Shown: positions 34,310 to 43,644 of the stretch, in pieces
Layout of the letters: each line of letters begins with the position of its first letter
Numbering within the stretch: position 1 is the stretch's first letter
Made by a program: the position numbers and the translations under genes
Assembly: GCA_017646625.1 (NCBI GenBank)
Contig: JAGCMF010000002.1
Span: forward strand, 86,751-150,750
DNA: 64,000 nt
Direction: 5' to 3'
Source: Alistipes sp.
GTDB lineage: Bacteria; Bacteroidota; Bacteroidia; Bacteroidales; Rikenellaceae
Notes under the pieces: model-generated
What the model was told of the DNA's origin: nothing
The model's database searches: none
The model's input: the letters and a program-made list of their open reading frames with translations, nothing else

Positions 34310-35440
34310 ATGAAGTTTACATTGCAACATACCGCGCCCGAGAGTAAGGCGCGTGCAGGTCTGCTCGAGACAGACCATGGTCCTATCGAGACACCAATAT
34401 TTATGCCCGTGGGTACTGCTGCGGCAATGAAGGGTATCTTCCACCGCGATGTGGAGAATGAGGCAAAGGCGCAGATTATCCTTGCTAACACCTACCACCT
34501 ATATCTACGTCCTGGTATGGATATCTTGGAGAAGGCGGGTGGTGTACATCGCTTCTCGTCGTGGACAAAGCCTATGCTCACCGATAGTGGTGGCTTCCAG
34601 GTATTCTCGCTTGCGGCATGCCGTAAGCTCAAGGAGGATGGCTGTCACTTCCAGTCGCATATAGATGGCTCCCGACATATCTTCACGCCCGAGAGTGTCA
34701 TAGATACGGAACGTACCATAGGTGCCGACATCATGATGGCCTTCGACGAGTGTCCTCCGGGTGATGCCCCCTACGACTATGCCTCAAAGTCGTTGGCGCT
34801 TACAGAACGCTGGCTCGACCGTTGCTTCAACCGCTACCACCAGACGCAACCAAAGTGGGGTCACTATCAGGCACTATTCCCCATTGTGCAGGGTGCTGGC
34901 TACCCCGACCTTCGTGAACGTGCCGCACGCAATGTGTTGCAGTATAATGCCGATGGCTATGCCATTGGCGGTCTTGCTGTGGGTGAGCCTACGGATGTCA
35001 TGTACTCTATGATAGAGGTTTGTAATGGGGTGTTACCAACAGATAAGCCACGCTACTTAATGGGTGTGGGTACACCTATCAACATCCTTGAGGCTATAGA
35101 CCGTGGTGTCGATATGTTTGACTGCGTGATGCCTACGCGTAATGGTCGTAATGGTCAGCTATTCACGTCGGAGGGTATCATCAACATCCGCAATAAAAAG
35201 TGGGAGGACGACTTCTCTCCTATCGACCCTAATGGTGTGACATTCGCCGATAAGCAGTATACCAAGGCGTACCTACATCACCTTGTGGTATGCAAGGAGA
35301 TGCTCGCGGCGCAGATAGCCTCGTTGCACAACACGGCCTTCTACCTATGGCTCGTTGGTGAGGCGCGTAAGCACATCATCGCTGGCGACTTTAAGCCATG
35401 GAAGGAGATGATGGTTGTCAAACTTGGCAGACGTCTATAA
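34310..35440 (+). CDS. tgt: tRNA-guanine transglycosylase (queuine/preQ1)
   Basis: A 376-residue enzyme that exchanges G34 of GUN-anticodon tRNAs for preQ1. The catalytic and base-recognition motifs are present: MLTDSGGFQVFSL (Asp near residue 90), FDECPPG, GGLAVGEP and VDMFDCVMPTRNGRNG (nucleophile Asp). Where most bacterial Tgt proteins have the zinc site CxCxxC, this one reads FSPIDPNGVTFADKQYTKAYLHHL, with no cysteine. The fourth ligand position (HNTAFYLW) is kept. Length is normal. It begins the plus-strand group running to the YgiQ-type gene. Confidence 0.93.
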   Translation: MKFTLQHTAPESKARAGLLETDHGPIETPIFMPVGTAAAMKGIFHRDVENEAKAQIILANTYHLYLRPGMDILEKAGGVHRFSSWTKPMLTDSGGFQVFSLAACRKLKEDGCHFQSHIDGSRHIFTPESVIDTERTIGADIMMAFDECPPGDAPYDYASKSLALTERWLDRCFNRYHQTQPKWGHYQALFPIVQGAGYPDLRERAARNVLQYNADGYAIGGLAVGEPTDVMYSMIEVCNGVLPTDKPRYLMGVGTPINILEAIDRGVDMFDCVMPTRNGRNGQLFTSEGIINIRNKKWEDDFSPIDPNGVTFADKQYTKAYLHHLVVCKEMLAAQIASLHNTAFYLWLVGEARKHIIAGDFKPWKEMMVVKLGRRL

Positions 35441-35492
35441 CCGCATAAAGCTATGTAGCACAGGTCATAAGTGACTTAAAAAGTGTTTTAAA

Positions 35493-36602
35493 GTGAGAAT
35501 ATTTCCATCCATACCAGGTTATCGAATACTCGATAGATATATACTCGGAAAGTTTCTGCGTACCTATATCTTCGGTCTTTTGATGATGACCATCATCCTC
35601 GTAGTCTTCGACTATGTAGAGAAGGTCGATGACTTCACGGAGCTTAAGGCGCCGTGGAGTGCCATCATCTTCGACTACTACAAGAACTTCATCCCACAAT
35701 TCATAAATCAGTTTAGTGCGCTGTTCACCTTCATCTCGGTAATCTTCTTCACCTCGAAGATGGCTATGCAGACCGAGATTGTGGCGATACTCTCGGGTGG
35801 TGTCAGCTTCCGTCGTCTCATGTGGCCCTATATGCTCGGTGCTACGCTTATCGCCGCGTTGAGTCTGTCGTTAAGCCTGTGGGTTATACCCGAGGGCCAG
35901 AAAGCTAGTGTAGCCTTCCTGAGTAAGTACTTAAAGCAGAACCAGGTCATCACCTATAACGAGCATGTATATCGTCAGCTTGAGCCTGGCACGTTTGCCT
36001 ATGTGCGTGGTTACTCGCCGCACCTCGAACGTGTACCCTTCTTCGCCATAGAACGATATGAGGGCTCCACCATGGTCGAGACGCTTAATGCTGCGAGTGC
36101 CACCTTCGATGCGGAGTCTGGTCGCTGGACAGCACCTCGCTATGTCATCTACACACGTACCGAGGATGGCTCTATGGGCTATGAGCAGTTCCGTAACCTC
36201 GACACACTTATAGACCTCGATGTGCGCGAGCTTGTCGACACAAAGGGACTTGTCAAGACCCTCACCTATGAGGAACTCAACGACTTCCTCGCACAGCAGC
36301 AGCGTAAAGGCTCTGATAGTCTCTTCCTTATAGAGGTGGAACGTCATACACGCTTCTCATACCCCTTCTCCACCTTCATCCTAACGATTATAGGTGTGGC
36401 CCTTGCCTCGCGTAAGGTGCGTGGCGGTATGGGTATGCATATAGGCCTCGGTATTGCACTCTGTTTCGCCTATATCATGCTTGGTCGTGTCTTCGAGCAG
36501 ATAGCCCTCGGAGGCTCTATGCCACCATGGTTGGGCGTGTGGCTGCCTAATATTATATTTGCAATAATAGCCATTGTTGTCTATCGTAAAGCACCGAAAT
36601 AG
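35493..36602 (+). CDS. LptF/LptG family LPS export permease
   Basis: A 369-residue inner-membrane protein of the Lpt ABC exporter that extracts LPS. Three transmembrane segments precede and three follow a periplasmic beta-jellyroll (about 135-270). The opening ILDRYILGKFLRTYIFGLLMMTIILVVFDYVEK is characteristic of the family. The only plausible start near the family N-terminus is GTG at 35493. Its operon partner is the mqnE-PASTA gene two bases downstream. The LptC-like gene is 12 kb away on the other strand. Confidence 0.9.
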   Translation: MRIFPSIPGYRILDRYILGKFLRTYIFGLLMMTIILVVFDYVEKVDDFTELKAPWSAIIFDYYKNFIPQFINQFSALFTFISVIFFTSKMAMQTEIVAILSGGVSFRRLMWPYMLGATLIAALSLSLSLWVIPEGQKASVAFLSKYLKQNQVITYNEHVYRQLEPGTFAYVRGYSPHLERVPFFAIERYEGSTMVETLNAASATFDAESGRWTAPRYVIYTRTEDGSMGYEQFRNLDTLIDLDVRELVDTKGLVKTLTYEELNDFLAQQQRKGSDSLFLIEVERHTRFSYPFSTFILTIIGVALASRKVRGGMGMHIGLGIALCFAYIMLGRVFEQIALGGSMPPWLGVWLPNIIFAIIAIVVYRKAPK

Positions 36603-36604
36603 TT

Positions 36605-38875
36605 ATGCGTACGATTACTGATATAGCTGATGCTGTCCGTCGTGACGAACGCATCACACCACAAGAGGCCCTCACCTTATGGCGTGAGGCGCCACTATGG
36701 CTCCTTGGTGAGCTTGCCGTAGCGCGTAAGGTTAAGGCGAGTGGCCGCGAGGTGTACTATAACCGTAATGTGCACCTCGAGCCTACGAACATATGTCTGT
36801 TTAACTGCGAGTTCTGCTCATTCCGCCGTAGGGAGGGTGATAAGGATGCGTGGTATATGTCGCTTGATGAGGTCGAGGCGCGCGCAAAGGAGTTGCGTGG
36901 CACCGACATTACAGAGGTGCATATCGTCGGAGGTGTACACCCCAAGCACGACCTCGACACCTACTGTGCGATGATTCGTAGGGTGAAGGGTGCCTTGCCT
37001 CATGTCACCGTCAAGGCCTATACGGCGGTTGAGATATTCTACATGATACGCCATGAGGGTGTCTCTGTTGTCGAGGGCTTACGTCGCCTTATGGAGGCGG
37101 GCATGGAGTGTATCCCTGGTGGTGGTGCCGAGATTTTCGATAGTGCCATCAGAGAGAAGATATGTCCCGAGAAGTGTAGTGCTGACGAGTGGCTCGCTGT
37201 GCACCGTGCCGCACACAACATGGGTATCGCCACTAACTGCACGATGCTCTATGGCCATATAGAGAGTTTGGAGCATAGGGTAGACCACCTCAACCGTTTG
37301 CGTATGTTGCAGGATGAGGCGCCAGGCTTCGATGCCTTCATCCCGTTGAAGTATCACAGCCGTGGTAATAGGCTTGGTCAGGTGGGTGAGTGCTCCGTGG
37401 AGGATGACTTGCGCATGATAGCTATTAGCCGCATATTCCTCGATAACATACCTCATATCAAGGCATACTGGGTCTCTTATGGTAAGGCTACTACGGAGAT
37501 GGCCCTTGCCTTTGGTGCCGACGACATAGATGGCACTATTGGCGACACCACGAAGATATACTCTATGGCAGGAGGTGTTGATAGACCCTCTATGAGTGTC
37601 GATGAACTTGAGGCTATGGTCGTGGATGCAGGCTTTGTCCCTGTGGAACGTGACTCACACTACAATGTCGTGGAGCATGATGCCAAGCAGGTTGAGCAGG
37701 TTGAGCAGGTGCAGGCTGCGAAGGTTACCCCCGAGGCTGCCATCAGCGAGCTTAAGGCCGAGGTTGTGGTGCCAGCAAAGGAGGAACCACGTCTACGTAG
37801 GGAGAAGGCCATGAGGGTGCTCTATGACGAGCCTGTGGAGGAGAAACAGGCGGTCAAGAGTGCGGAGGTGAAGGAGAAAGCAAAGGAGAATATTAACCAG
37901 GATAAGAGTATGTCGCAAGGTGATAATGCGCAGCCACAGGGAGGCTCTGCAGCAAAGAGTAGTAAGGGTGATAATGGCGGCTCTATAGGTCGTCTCTTTA
38001 GACGTATGCCCGTGATTGCCAATATGGTGGTCATATGCATCCTAGGCATCATTGCCCTTGTCATGCTGTATGTAGGCTTGAGGTTTGGCACACGCCATGG
38101 CCAGAGCATCGAGGTGCCTAACTTCCTCGGTATGACCATCGAGCAGGCACGTGATGTTGCCAATAGTGATGATCTGCAGATTATCGTGCGCGACTCTATC
38201 TTTGATGTGGACCTTCCTGGTGGCATGGTCGTCGACCAGCTACCTCGCACCTCGAGTGTGCGTGAGGTTACTGTTAAGCCTGGCCGTAAGATATATGTCA
38301 CCATCAACGCCTACAGCCGTCGTATTGTCGACATCCCATATGTTGCCAAGCAGACGCTACGTCAGGCACTCAACCAGATAGAACGTTCGGGTCTCACTGT
38401 CGACAGACTCATATACGAGCCCGATATGACCTCTACGGACTATGTCCTCAAGCAGTTTGTTGGCCGTAAGGAGATTCTTCCTGCGACAAACGCTACGGGT
38501 CAGGTGGGTACAGGTGTCACGTTGCGTGTTAGCTACCGCCGCGATGAGCAGCATACCTATACACCTCGCCTCGTGGGTCTATCGCTGCAGCAGGCCAAGA
38601 GTGCATTGTGGGATAATGGCTTGAATGTAGGCGATGTTGTCTATGACGATAGTGTTGAGGATATGATATCGCGTCGCAAGGCACGTGTATACCGTCAGTC
38701 GAAGAGTATCGGTGCGGAGGTGCGTCGTGGTGGTGATGTGACGCTATACCTCACATGTGATGAGGCCCTTGCCGACTCTATGAGCATCATCGCAGAACGT
38801 GAGGCACGTAGCGTTGAGCAGGAGCGCATGAAGCGTCGCTTGGCGCAGGATAGCCTTGCGCAGGAGACGATGTAA
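36605..38875 (+). CDS. mqnE: Fused aminofutalosine synthase (MqnE) and membrane-anchored PASTA protein
   Basis: One uninterrupted 756-codon frame. Residues 1-357 are MqnE, the radical SAM enzyme that makes aminofutalosine for menaquinone: NICLFNCEFCSFRR (CxxxCxxC), HIVGGVHPKHDL and CIPGGGAEIFD are clear. Residues about 358-460 form a charged Glu/Lys/Ser linker. RLFRRMP plus a transmembrane segment (about 470-492) follows, then three PASTA domains (about 502-567, 568-640, 646-710) and an acidic tail. Elsewhere in Bacteroidetes I know these as separate genes. Positive residues before the segment keep MqnE cytoplasmic and the PASTA part periplasmic. An internal ATG at 37910 could also start the PASTA part alone. 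Confidence 0.88.
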   Translation: MRTITDIADAVRRDERITPQEALTLWREAPLWLLGELAVARKVKASGREVYYNRNVHLEPTNICLFNCEFCSFRRREGDKDAWYMSLDEVEARAKELRGTDITEVHIVGGVHPKHDLDTYCAMIRRVKGALPHVTVKAYTAVEIFYMIRHEGVSVVEGLRRLMEAGMECIPGGGAEIFDSAIREKICPEKCSADEWLAVHRAAHNMGIATNCTMLYGHIESLEHRVDHLNRLRMLQDEAPGFDAFIPLKYHSRGNRLGQVGECSVEDDLRMIAISRIFLDNIPHIKAYWVSYGKATTEMALAFGADDIDGTIGDTTKIYSMAGGVDRPSMSVDELEAMVVDAGFVPVERDSHYNVVEHDAKQVEQVEQVQAAKVTPEAAISELKAEVVVPAKEEPRLRREKAMRVLYDEPVEEKQAVKSAEVKEKAKENINQDKSMSQGDNAQPQGGSAAKSSKGDNGGSIGRLFRRMPVIANMVVICILGIIALVMLYVGLRFGTRHGQSIEVPNFLGMTIEQARDVANSDDLQIIVRDSIFDVDLPGGMVVDQLPRTSSVREVTVKPGRKIYVTINAYSRRIVDIPYVAKQTLRQALNQIERSGLTVDRLIYEPDMTSTDYVLKQFVGRKEILPATNATGQVGTGVTLRVSYRRDEQHTYTPRLVGLSLQQAKSALWDNGLNVGDVVYDDSVEDMISRRKARVYRQSKSIGAEVRRGGDVTLYLTCDEALADSMSIIAEREARSVEQERMKRRLAQDSLAQETM

Positions 38876-38898
38876 GCAATAAAAAGAGATAGTAAGAG

Positions 38899-40011
38899 AT
38901 GAAGCAGAGCATGGATGCTGAAAAATATTTAGAGATGATTGACGAGGCACTCCCCGCCGTAGATGTAGATGTCGAGGATGAGGGCGAGGAGGGCGATGAG
39001 ATGTATGAGCACTTCTCAGTGACCGTAGATAAGGGTCAGTCGCTTATGCGTCTGGATAAGTATCTCACCATACGCCTTGAGAATACATCACGCAATAGGA
39101 TACAGACTGCTGCTGACGGTGGTAACATCATCGTCAATGGCAAGCCACAGAAGTCGAGTTATAAGATTAAGCCTCTCGATCAGATATCTATTGTGATGCC
39201 CTATCCACGTCGTAAGGAGGAGATTGTACCAGAGAATATACCTCTTAACATCGTGTATGAGGATGATGACATCATCGTTATTAACAAGCCTGCGGGCATG
39301 GTTGTGCATCCTGGTGTGGGTAACCATAGTGGCACCCTTGTGCACGCCCTGTCGTATCACCTTCAGGCTCTCGAGATGTTCTCCGAGGGTAATGCACGTG
39401 CTGGCCTCGTGCATCGTATAGATAAGGATACGTCGGGTCTCTTGGTTATTGCCAAGACCGAGCATGCCCACACGTCGCTTGCCAAGCAGTTCTTCGACCA
39501 CACCATCTATCGCCGCTATGTAGCCCTTGTGTGGGGTAACATAGCCGAGGATGAGGGTACGATAGTTGGTAATATAGGCCGTAGCCCCAAAGATAGACTT
39601 CAGATGTATGTCTTTGCCGATGGCTCGGATGGCAAGCATGCTGTTACGCACTTCAAGGTGCTACGTCGCTATGGCTATGTCACCCTTGTTGAGTGCCGTC
39701 TTGAGACGGGTCGCACACACCAGATACGTGTGCACATGTCATGGCAGGGTCATCCACTGTTTAACGATGAACGATATGGTGGTAACCGCATCCTTAAGGG
39801 CACAACATTCATGAAGTATAAGCAGTTTGTGGAGAACTGCTTCAAGCTAATACCACGTCAGTCACTCCATGCCCGCGCCCTGGGCTTTGTGCACCCCACA
39901 ACGGGCAAGTATGTGCAGTTCGAGTCGGAGCTACCCGATGATTTCAAGGCTGTACTCCAGAAGTGGGATACCTACACCGATGCTGTGGGTCTCGACATGG
40001 ATGAGATTTAG
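38899..40011 (+). CDS. 23S rRNA pseudouridine synthase, RluD type with S4 domain
   Basis: A 370-residue enzyme. An acidic N-terminal extension (about 40 residues) is followed by an S4 RNA-binding domain (MRLDKYLTIRLENTSRNRIQTAADGGN) and the catalytic domain with GLVHRIDKDTSGLLVIAK and GRTHQIRVHM. RluD modifies helix 69 of 23S rRNA; assignment within the family rests on the S4 domain and on the neighbouring PASTA gene, a pairing common in Bacteroidetes. It begins 23 bp after the mqnE-PASTA stop. Confidence 0.9.
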   Translation: MKQSMDAEKYLEMIDEALPAVDVDVEDEGEEGDEMYEHFSVTVDKGQSLMRLDKYLTIRLENTSRNRIQTAADGGNIIVNGKPQKSSYKIKPLDQISIVMPYPRRKEEIVPENIPLNIVYEDDDIIVINKPAGMVVHPGVGNHSGTLVHALSYHLQALEMFSEGNARAGLVHRIDKDTSGLLVIAKTEHAHTSLAKQFFDHTIYRRYVALVWGNIAEDEGTIVGNIGRSPKDRLQMYVFADGSDGKHAVTHFKVLRRYGYVTLVECRLETGRTHQIRVHMSWQGHPLFNDERYGGNRILKGTTFMKYKQFVENCFKLIPRQSLHARALGFVHPTTGKYVQFESELPDDFKAVLQKWDTYTDAVGLDMDEI

Positions 40012-40039
40012 CGAGTAACGATATTAAACGATAGAGGAT

Positions 40040-41860
40040 ATGTTTCTACCAACAACAAACAAGGAGGTTGAGGCTCGTGGATGGGATGAACTCGATGTCA
40101 TCATCTTCTCGGGTGATGCCTACATCGACCACCCCGCCTTTGGCCCTGCGGTCATTGGCCGCATCCTCGAGGCAGAGGGCTATCGTGTAGCCATCGTGCC
40201 GCAGCCCAATTGGCGTGACGACCTACGCGACTTCAAGAAGTTGGGCAAGCCACGTCTCTTCTTTGCTGTAACGGCAGGTGCTATGGACTCCATGGTCAAC
40301 CACTATACTGCAAACTTGCGCTTGAGGTCTAACGATGCCTATACGCCTGGTGGCAAGGCTGGTTTCCGCCCCGACCGCACGGTAGATACATATACGCGTA
40401 TCCTCAAGAGGCTATATCCACATACGCCTGTTGTCGTTGGTGGCATCGAGGCGTCGTTGCGCCGTCTCACACACTACGACTATTGGTCGGATAAGTTGCA
40501 GCGTTCAATCCTTGAGACGAGTGGTGCCGACCTGCTCATCTACGGCATGGGCGATAAACCTATCCGTGAGGTGGCAAAGGCTATGCGTAATGGCTTTAAT
40601 ATGAAGTTGCTACGTGGACTACGACAGGTGGGATTTATGGCTGATGAGGAGTATGTGACACGCCTATATAATGGCAAGACGATAGTGCTTGAGAGCTATG
40701 AGGCGTGTGTTGCTGATAAGGATAAGTTTGGTCGTAACTTCACCGAAATAGAGGTGTTGAGTAATATGATGGAGTGTAACACCACGCTTGTAGAACGTGT
40801 GGGCGACAGGTATGTCGTCATCACGCCACCCCACGAACGTCTCACCACCGAGGAGTTAGACCACTCCTTCGACCTTCCCTATGAACGTGCTCCCCATCCA
40901 CGATATAAGGGTAAGGGTGATATCCCGGCGTGGGAGATGATTAAGCACTCGGTGAACATCCACCGCGGATGCTTCGGTGGCTGCTCCTTCTGTACCATCT
41001 CGGCACACCAGGGTAAGTTCATACACTCACGTTCCGAGAGATCTATACTCGCGGAGGTTAAGCGTCTTATGCAGATGCCCGATTTTAAGGGTTATATCTC
41101 GGATATAGGTGCTCCCTCGGCGAATATGTATCGTATGAGTGGTAAGAATGAGGAGTTGTGCAAGAGGTGTAAGCGTCCCTCGTGCCTTCATCCGAAGCTA
41201 TGCCCCAATATGAATAACGACCACCAGCCGCTACTGGAGTTGTATCGTAAGATTCGTGAGATTAAGGGCATCAAGAAGGCATTTATCGGCAGTGGTATAC
41301 GTTACGACCTCTTTGATGACTCGCCATACTTCGAGACTGTTGTTAAGCACCACACCTCTGGTCGCCTAAAGGTTGCGCCAGAGCATACCGAGGATAGGGT
41401 GTTGAGCCTCATGCGTAAGCCCTCATTCAGCCTCTTTGAGGATATGAACCGCCGCTTCCAGCAGATATGTCGTCGTGAGGAGCTTAAGTATCAGCTTATC
41501 CCCTACTTTATATCCTCGCACCCAGGGTGCACAGAACGAGATATGCAGTCACTCGCTGATAAGGTTCTTGGACGTCTTAACTTCACCCTCGAGCAGGTGC
41601 AGGATCTCACGCCTACGCCAATGACGCTGTCGTCTGTAATGTTCTATATGGGTAAGAATCCATATACGGGTGAGAGTCTCTATGTGGCACGTTCACAGGA
41701 TGATAAGCGTAAGCAGAAGAGCTATTTCTTTGGTGGAGAACTCCCCACAGCTGTGCCACGCACATCATCGGGTCGATGTCCTGCGCAGCCCACACGCCGC
41801 GGTGGCGAGAGGCCTGGTGCTTCGAGACCTGCGAAGCGACCAACAAGAGGTAGAAGATAG
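40040..41860 (+). CDS. YgiQ family radical SAM protein
   Basis: A 606-residue protein. An N-terminal cobalamin-like/UPF0313 region (WDELDVIIFSGDAYIDHPAFG) precedes the radical SAM core with NIHRGCFGGCSFCTISAHQGKF (CxxxCxxC near residue 315). A second cysteine cluster, CKRCKRPSCLHPKLCPN, follows. The basic C-terminus ends RPTRGRR, suggesting nucleic-acid binding. Length fits YgiQ (about 600-700). The reaction is unknown. Confidence 0.9.
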   Translation: MFLPTTNKEVEARGWDELDVIIFSGDAYIDHPAFGPAVIGRILEAEGYRVAIVPQPNWRDDLRDFKKLGKPRLFFAVTAGAMDSMVNHYTANLRLRSNDAYTPGGKAGFRPDRTVDTYTRILKRLYPHTPVVVGGIEASLRRLTHYDYWSDKLQRSILETSGADLLIYGMGDKPIREVAKAMRNGFNMKLLRGLRQVGFMADEEYVTRLYNGKTIVLESYEACVADKDKFGRNFTEIEVLSNMMECNTTLVERVGDRYVVITPPHERLTTEELDHSFDLPYERAPHPRYKGKGDIPAWEMIKHSVNIHRGCFGGCSFCTISAHQGKFIHSRSERSILAEVKRLMQMPDFKGYISDIGAPSANMYRMSGKNEELCKRCKRPSCLHPKLCPNMNNDHQPLLELYRKIREIKGIKKAFIGSGIRYDLFDDSPYFETVVKHHTSGRLKVAPEHTEDRVLSLMRKPSFSLFEDMNRRFQQICRREELKYQLIPYFISSHPGCTERDMQSLADKVLGRLNFTLEQVQDLTPTPMTLSSVMFYMGKNPYTGESLYVARSQDDKRKQKSYFFGGELPTAVPRTSSGRCPAQPTRRGGERPGASRPAKRPTRGRR

Positions 41861-41878
41861 AGTAAAATTATTGATCGT

Positions 41879-42082
41879 ATGAAGAAAATATTGTTTATTG
41901 CTGCGCTGTCCCTTTTTGTAGGCTGTGCAGGCGAGAGTAAGGCTGAAAAGGATGTCGAGGCAGTGGAGCTTGAGCAGCCACTTGTCGATACATTACCCGT
42001 AGATGCTATGACTGCTGAAAAGTCGGCACATTACAAGAATCACAAGATGAAGCATTCACACCCATCACTTAAAAATAGGTAA
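41879..42082 (+). CDS. Small predicted lipoprotein (67 residues)
   Basis: The signal sequence MKKILFIAALSLFVGCAGES has a lipobox Cys at 16. The mature part is about 50 residues, first acidic then His/Lys-rich (HYKNHKMKHSHPSLKNR), which might bind metal. No family recognised. It lies 18 bp downstream of the YgiQ-type gene and 35 bp before the next lipoprotein start. Confidence 0.65.
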   Translation: MKKILFIAALSLFVGCAGESKAEKDVEAVELEQPLVDTLPVDAMTAEKSAHYKNHKMKHSHPSLKNR

Positions 42083-42116
42083 GACGAAGTAGTTTAATAA
42101 TAAAACAATGCATGCT

Positions 42117-42557
42117 ATGAAGAGATTTATGATGTTTGTAGCCATGCTGCCACTATTTGTGGCGTGTGGCAATACGCAGAATGTAGAGGAGACGGAAGAT
42201 AATGGTGTTGAGGCTACAGAGAGTGTTGAGGCTGAAGATGCTACCGCTGTTGTTGAGAGTGCAGAGGGTACAGAGGCTGCCGAGCCCTCTAAAGTGGATC
42301 GTTTCATCGATAGCGCACGCGAGGCCGCAACCATAGGTGGCGAGATTATCTCTGACGGTGCTGCTGTAGTAATTGAGAAGGGTGGTGAGTTATACCACCA
42401 GGCAGAGCAGGAGGTAGGCGAGGTTATCGATGTTGTTAAGGAGAGAGGTAGCGATGACTGGGAGAATGCCAAGAGAAAGAGTGGTCAGGTCTACGATATC
42501 GTCATCGAGGAGGGTAGCGATGTTGTTGACCGTGTGCGTGAGACACTCGCAGAGTAG
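42117..42557 (+). CDS. Predicted lipoprotein with acidic, repeat-like helical body
   Basis: A 146-residue protein starting MKRFMMFVAMLPLFVACGNTQ (Cys17). An ATG three codons earlier is also possible. A low-complexity Glu/Ala/Thr stretch is followed by amphipathic helices (DRFIDSAREAATIGGEIISDGAAVVIEKG, EVIDVVKERGSDDWENAKRKSGQVYDIVIEEGSDVVDRV) that recall YtxH-like or apolipoprotein-type helices. Function unknown. It is followed by a terminator. Confidence 0.65.
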   Translation: MKRFMMFVAMLPLFVACGNTQNVEETEDNGVEATESVEAEDATAVVESAEGTEAAEPSKVDRFIDSAREAATIGGEIISDGAAVVIEKGGELYHQAEQEVGEVIDVVKERGSDDWENAKRKSGQVYDIVIEEGSDVVDRVRETLAE

Positions 42558-42573
42558 GCGTCACATAGTAGGT

Positions 42574-42611
42574 AAAAGAGGTTGTCCATGTTGTTGTGGG
42601 CAACCTCTTTT
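42574..42611. terminator. Terminator between convergent lipoprotein and adenosine kinase genes
   Basis: AAAAGAGGTTG (42574-42584) pairs with CAACCTCTTTT (42601-42611). A/T runs on both sides allow bidirectional use. Confidence 0.85.
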
Positions 42612-42617
42612 GTCACT

Positions 42618-43622
42618 TTAGAATAGGTATCTCTCGTTGCGCACCCTGTCGTAGAGTGTGAATATCTCGCGCCACGCCTCCTCGTCGAATGTGGTGCCTA
42701 CAACCTCTATGACCTTGCCGGCAGTTATGGCACCCACGGTGCCGCACTGACGTAGGTCGAGGCCTTCGCAGAGGGCTGCGAGGAATCCTGCGGCGTAGAA
42801 GTCGCCAGCACCTGTAGTGTCTACACGCTTTGCTGCGGCCATAATACCTACATGCACGACCTCGTCGCCACGCTTGATGAGTGCACCCTTGACGCCAATC
42901 TTCACTATTGTGAGCTCACACATGCGACTTATGTACTGCAGGGCATTTAGCGCCTCTGTCTCACCACTGAATGCACGTGCCTCCTCCTCATTGGCAAAGA
43001 GAATATCTACGTAGCGTTCCACAAGGTCGCGGAGGAACTCGAGATTCTCCTGCACGATGTTGAACGATGCAAGGTCGATGGCAATCTTCAGGCCACGCGC
43101 CTTTGCCCTCTCCATGGCTGTGCGTATAAGGTCGTGATCCTGAACGAGGTAACCCTCGATGTATAGACAGTCGTAGTCATCGAAGATAACACCATCTATA
43201 TCCTCGGGGTGTAGGTGTGCTGCAGCACCCAGGTGTGTGACAAACGTACGTTCGCCATCTGGAGATATCAACGACACGCACTTGCCAGAACGGTGCTTCG
43301 AACGTAGGATATAGGGTGCCACGCCGATGTTGCGTAGCGCCTGCTCGTAGAAGTCTCCTGTAGTGTCGTTGCCCACCTTGCCAATGAAGCCCACCTCTGT
43401 GCCGAGGCGCGCCATGGCACGTATGGCATTACCTGCCGAGCCACCCAGTGATAGTGAGTAGGGGCAGCCTGCAACAGCCTTCGATATGTCTGTCTGCAGC
43501 TGGCTATCAACAAGACTCATGGAGCCTTTAGCAAGTTCATAGGTGCTCAACACCTCATCGTTGGAGAGGTTTACGAGCATATCTGTGAGTGCATTTCCTA
43601 TGCCTATAATTCGTTTCATCAT
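42618..43622 (-). CDS. PfkB-family adenosine kinase
   Basis: A 334-residue ribokinase-fold enzyme. IGIGNALTDMLVNL and GGSAGNAIRAMARLG near the N-terminus bind the nucleoside. The C-terminal DTTGAGDFYAAGFLAAL holds the catalytic Asp and anion hole. Bacteroidetes proteins of this type are usually called adenosine kinase, which phosphorylates adenosine to AMP; another sugar or nucleoside substrate cannot be excluded. It follows pfkA by 22 bp on the minus strand. Confidence 0.82.
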   Translation of the reverse strand: MMKRIIGIGNALTDMLVNLSNDEVLSTYELAKGSMSLVDSQLQTDISKAVAGCPYSLSLGGSAGNAIRAMARLGTEVGFIGKVGNDTTGDFYEQALRNIGVAPYILRSKHRSGKCVSLISPDGERTFVTHLGAAAHLHPEDIDGVIFDDYDCLYIEGYLVQDHDLIRTAMERAKARGLKIAIDLASFNIVQENLEFLRDLVERYVDILFANEEEARAFSGETEALNALQYISRMCELTIVKIGVKGALIKRGDEVVHVGIMAAAKRVDTTGAGDFYAAGFLAALCEGLDLRQCGTVGAITAGKVIEVVGTTFDEEAWREIFTLYDRVRNERYLF

Positions 43623-43644
43623 CTTATTGGGTTTTCTCCTTGTC

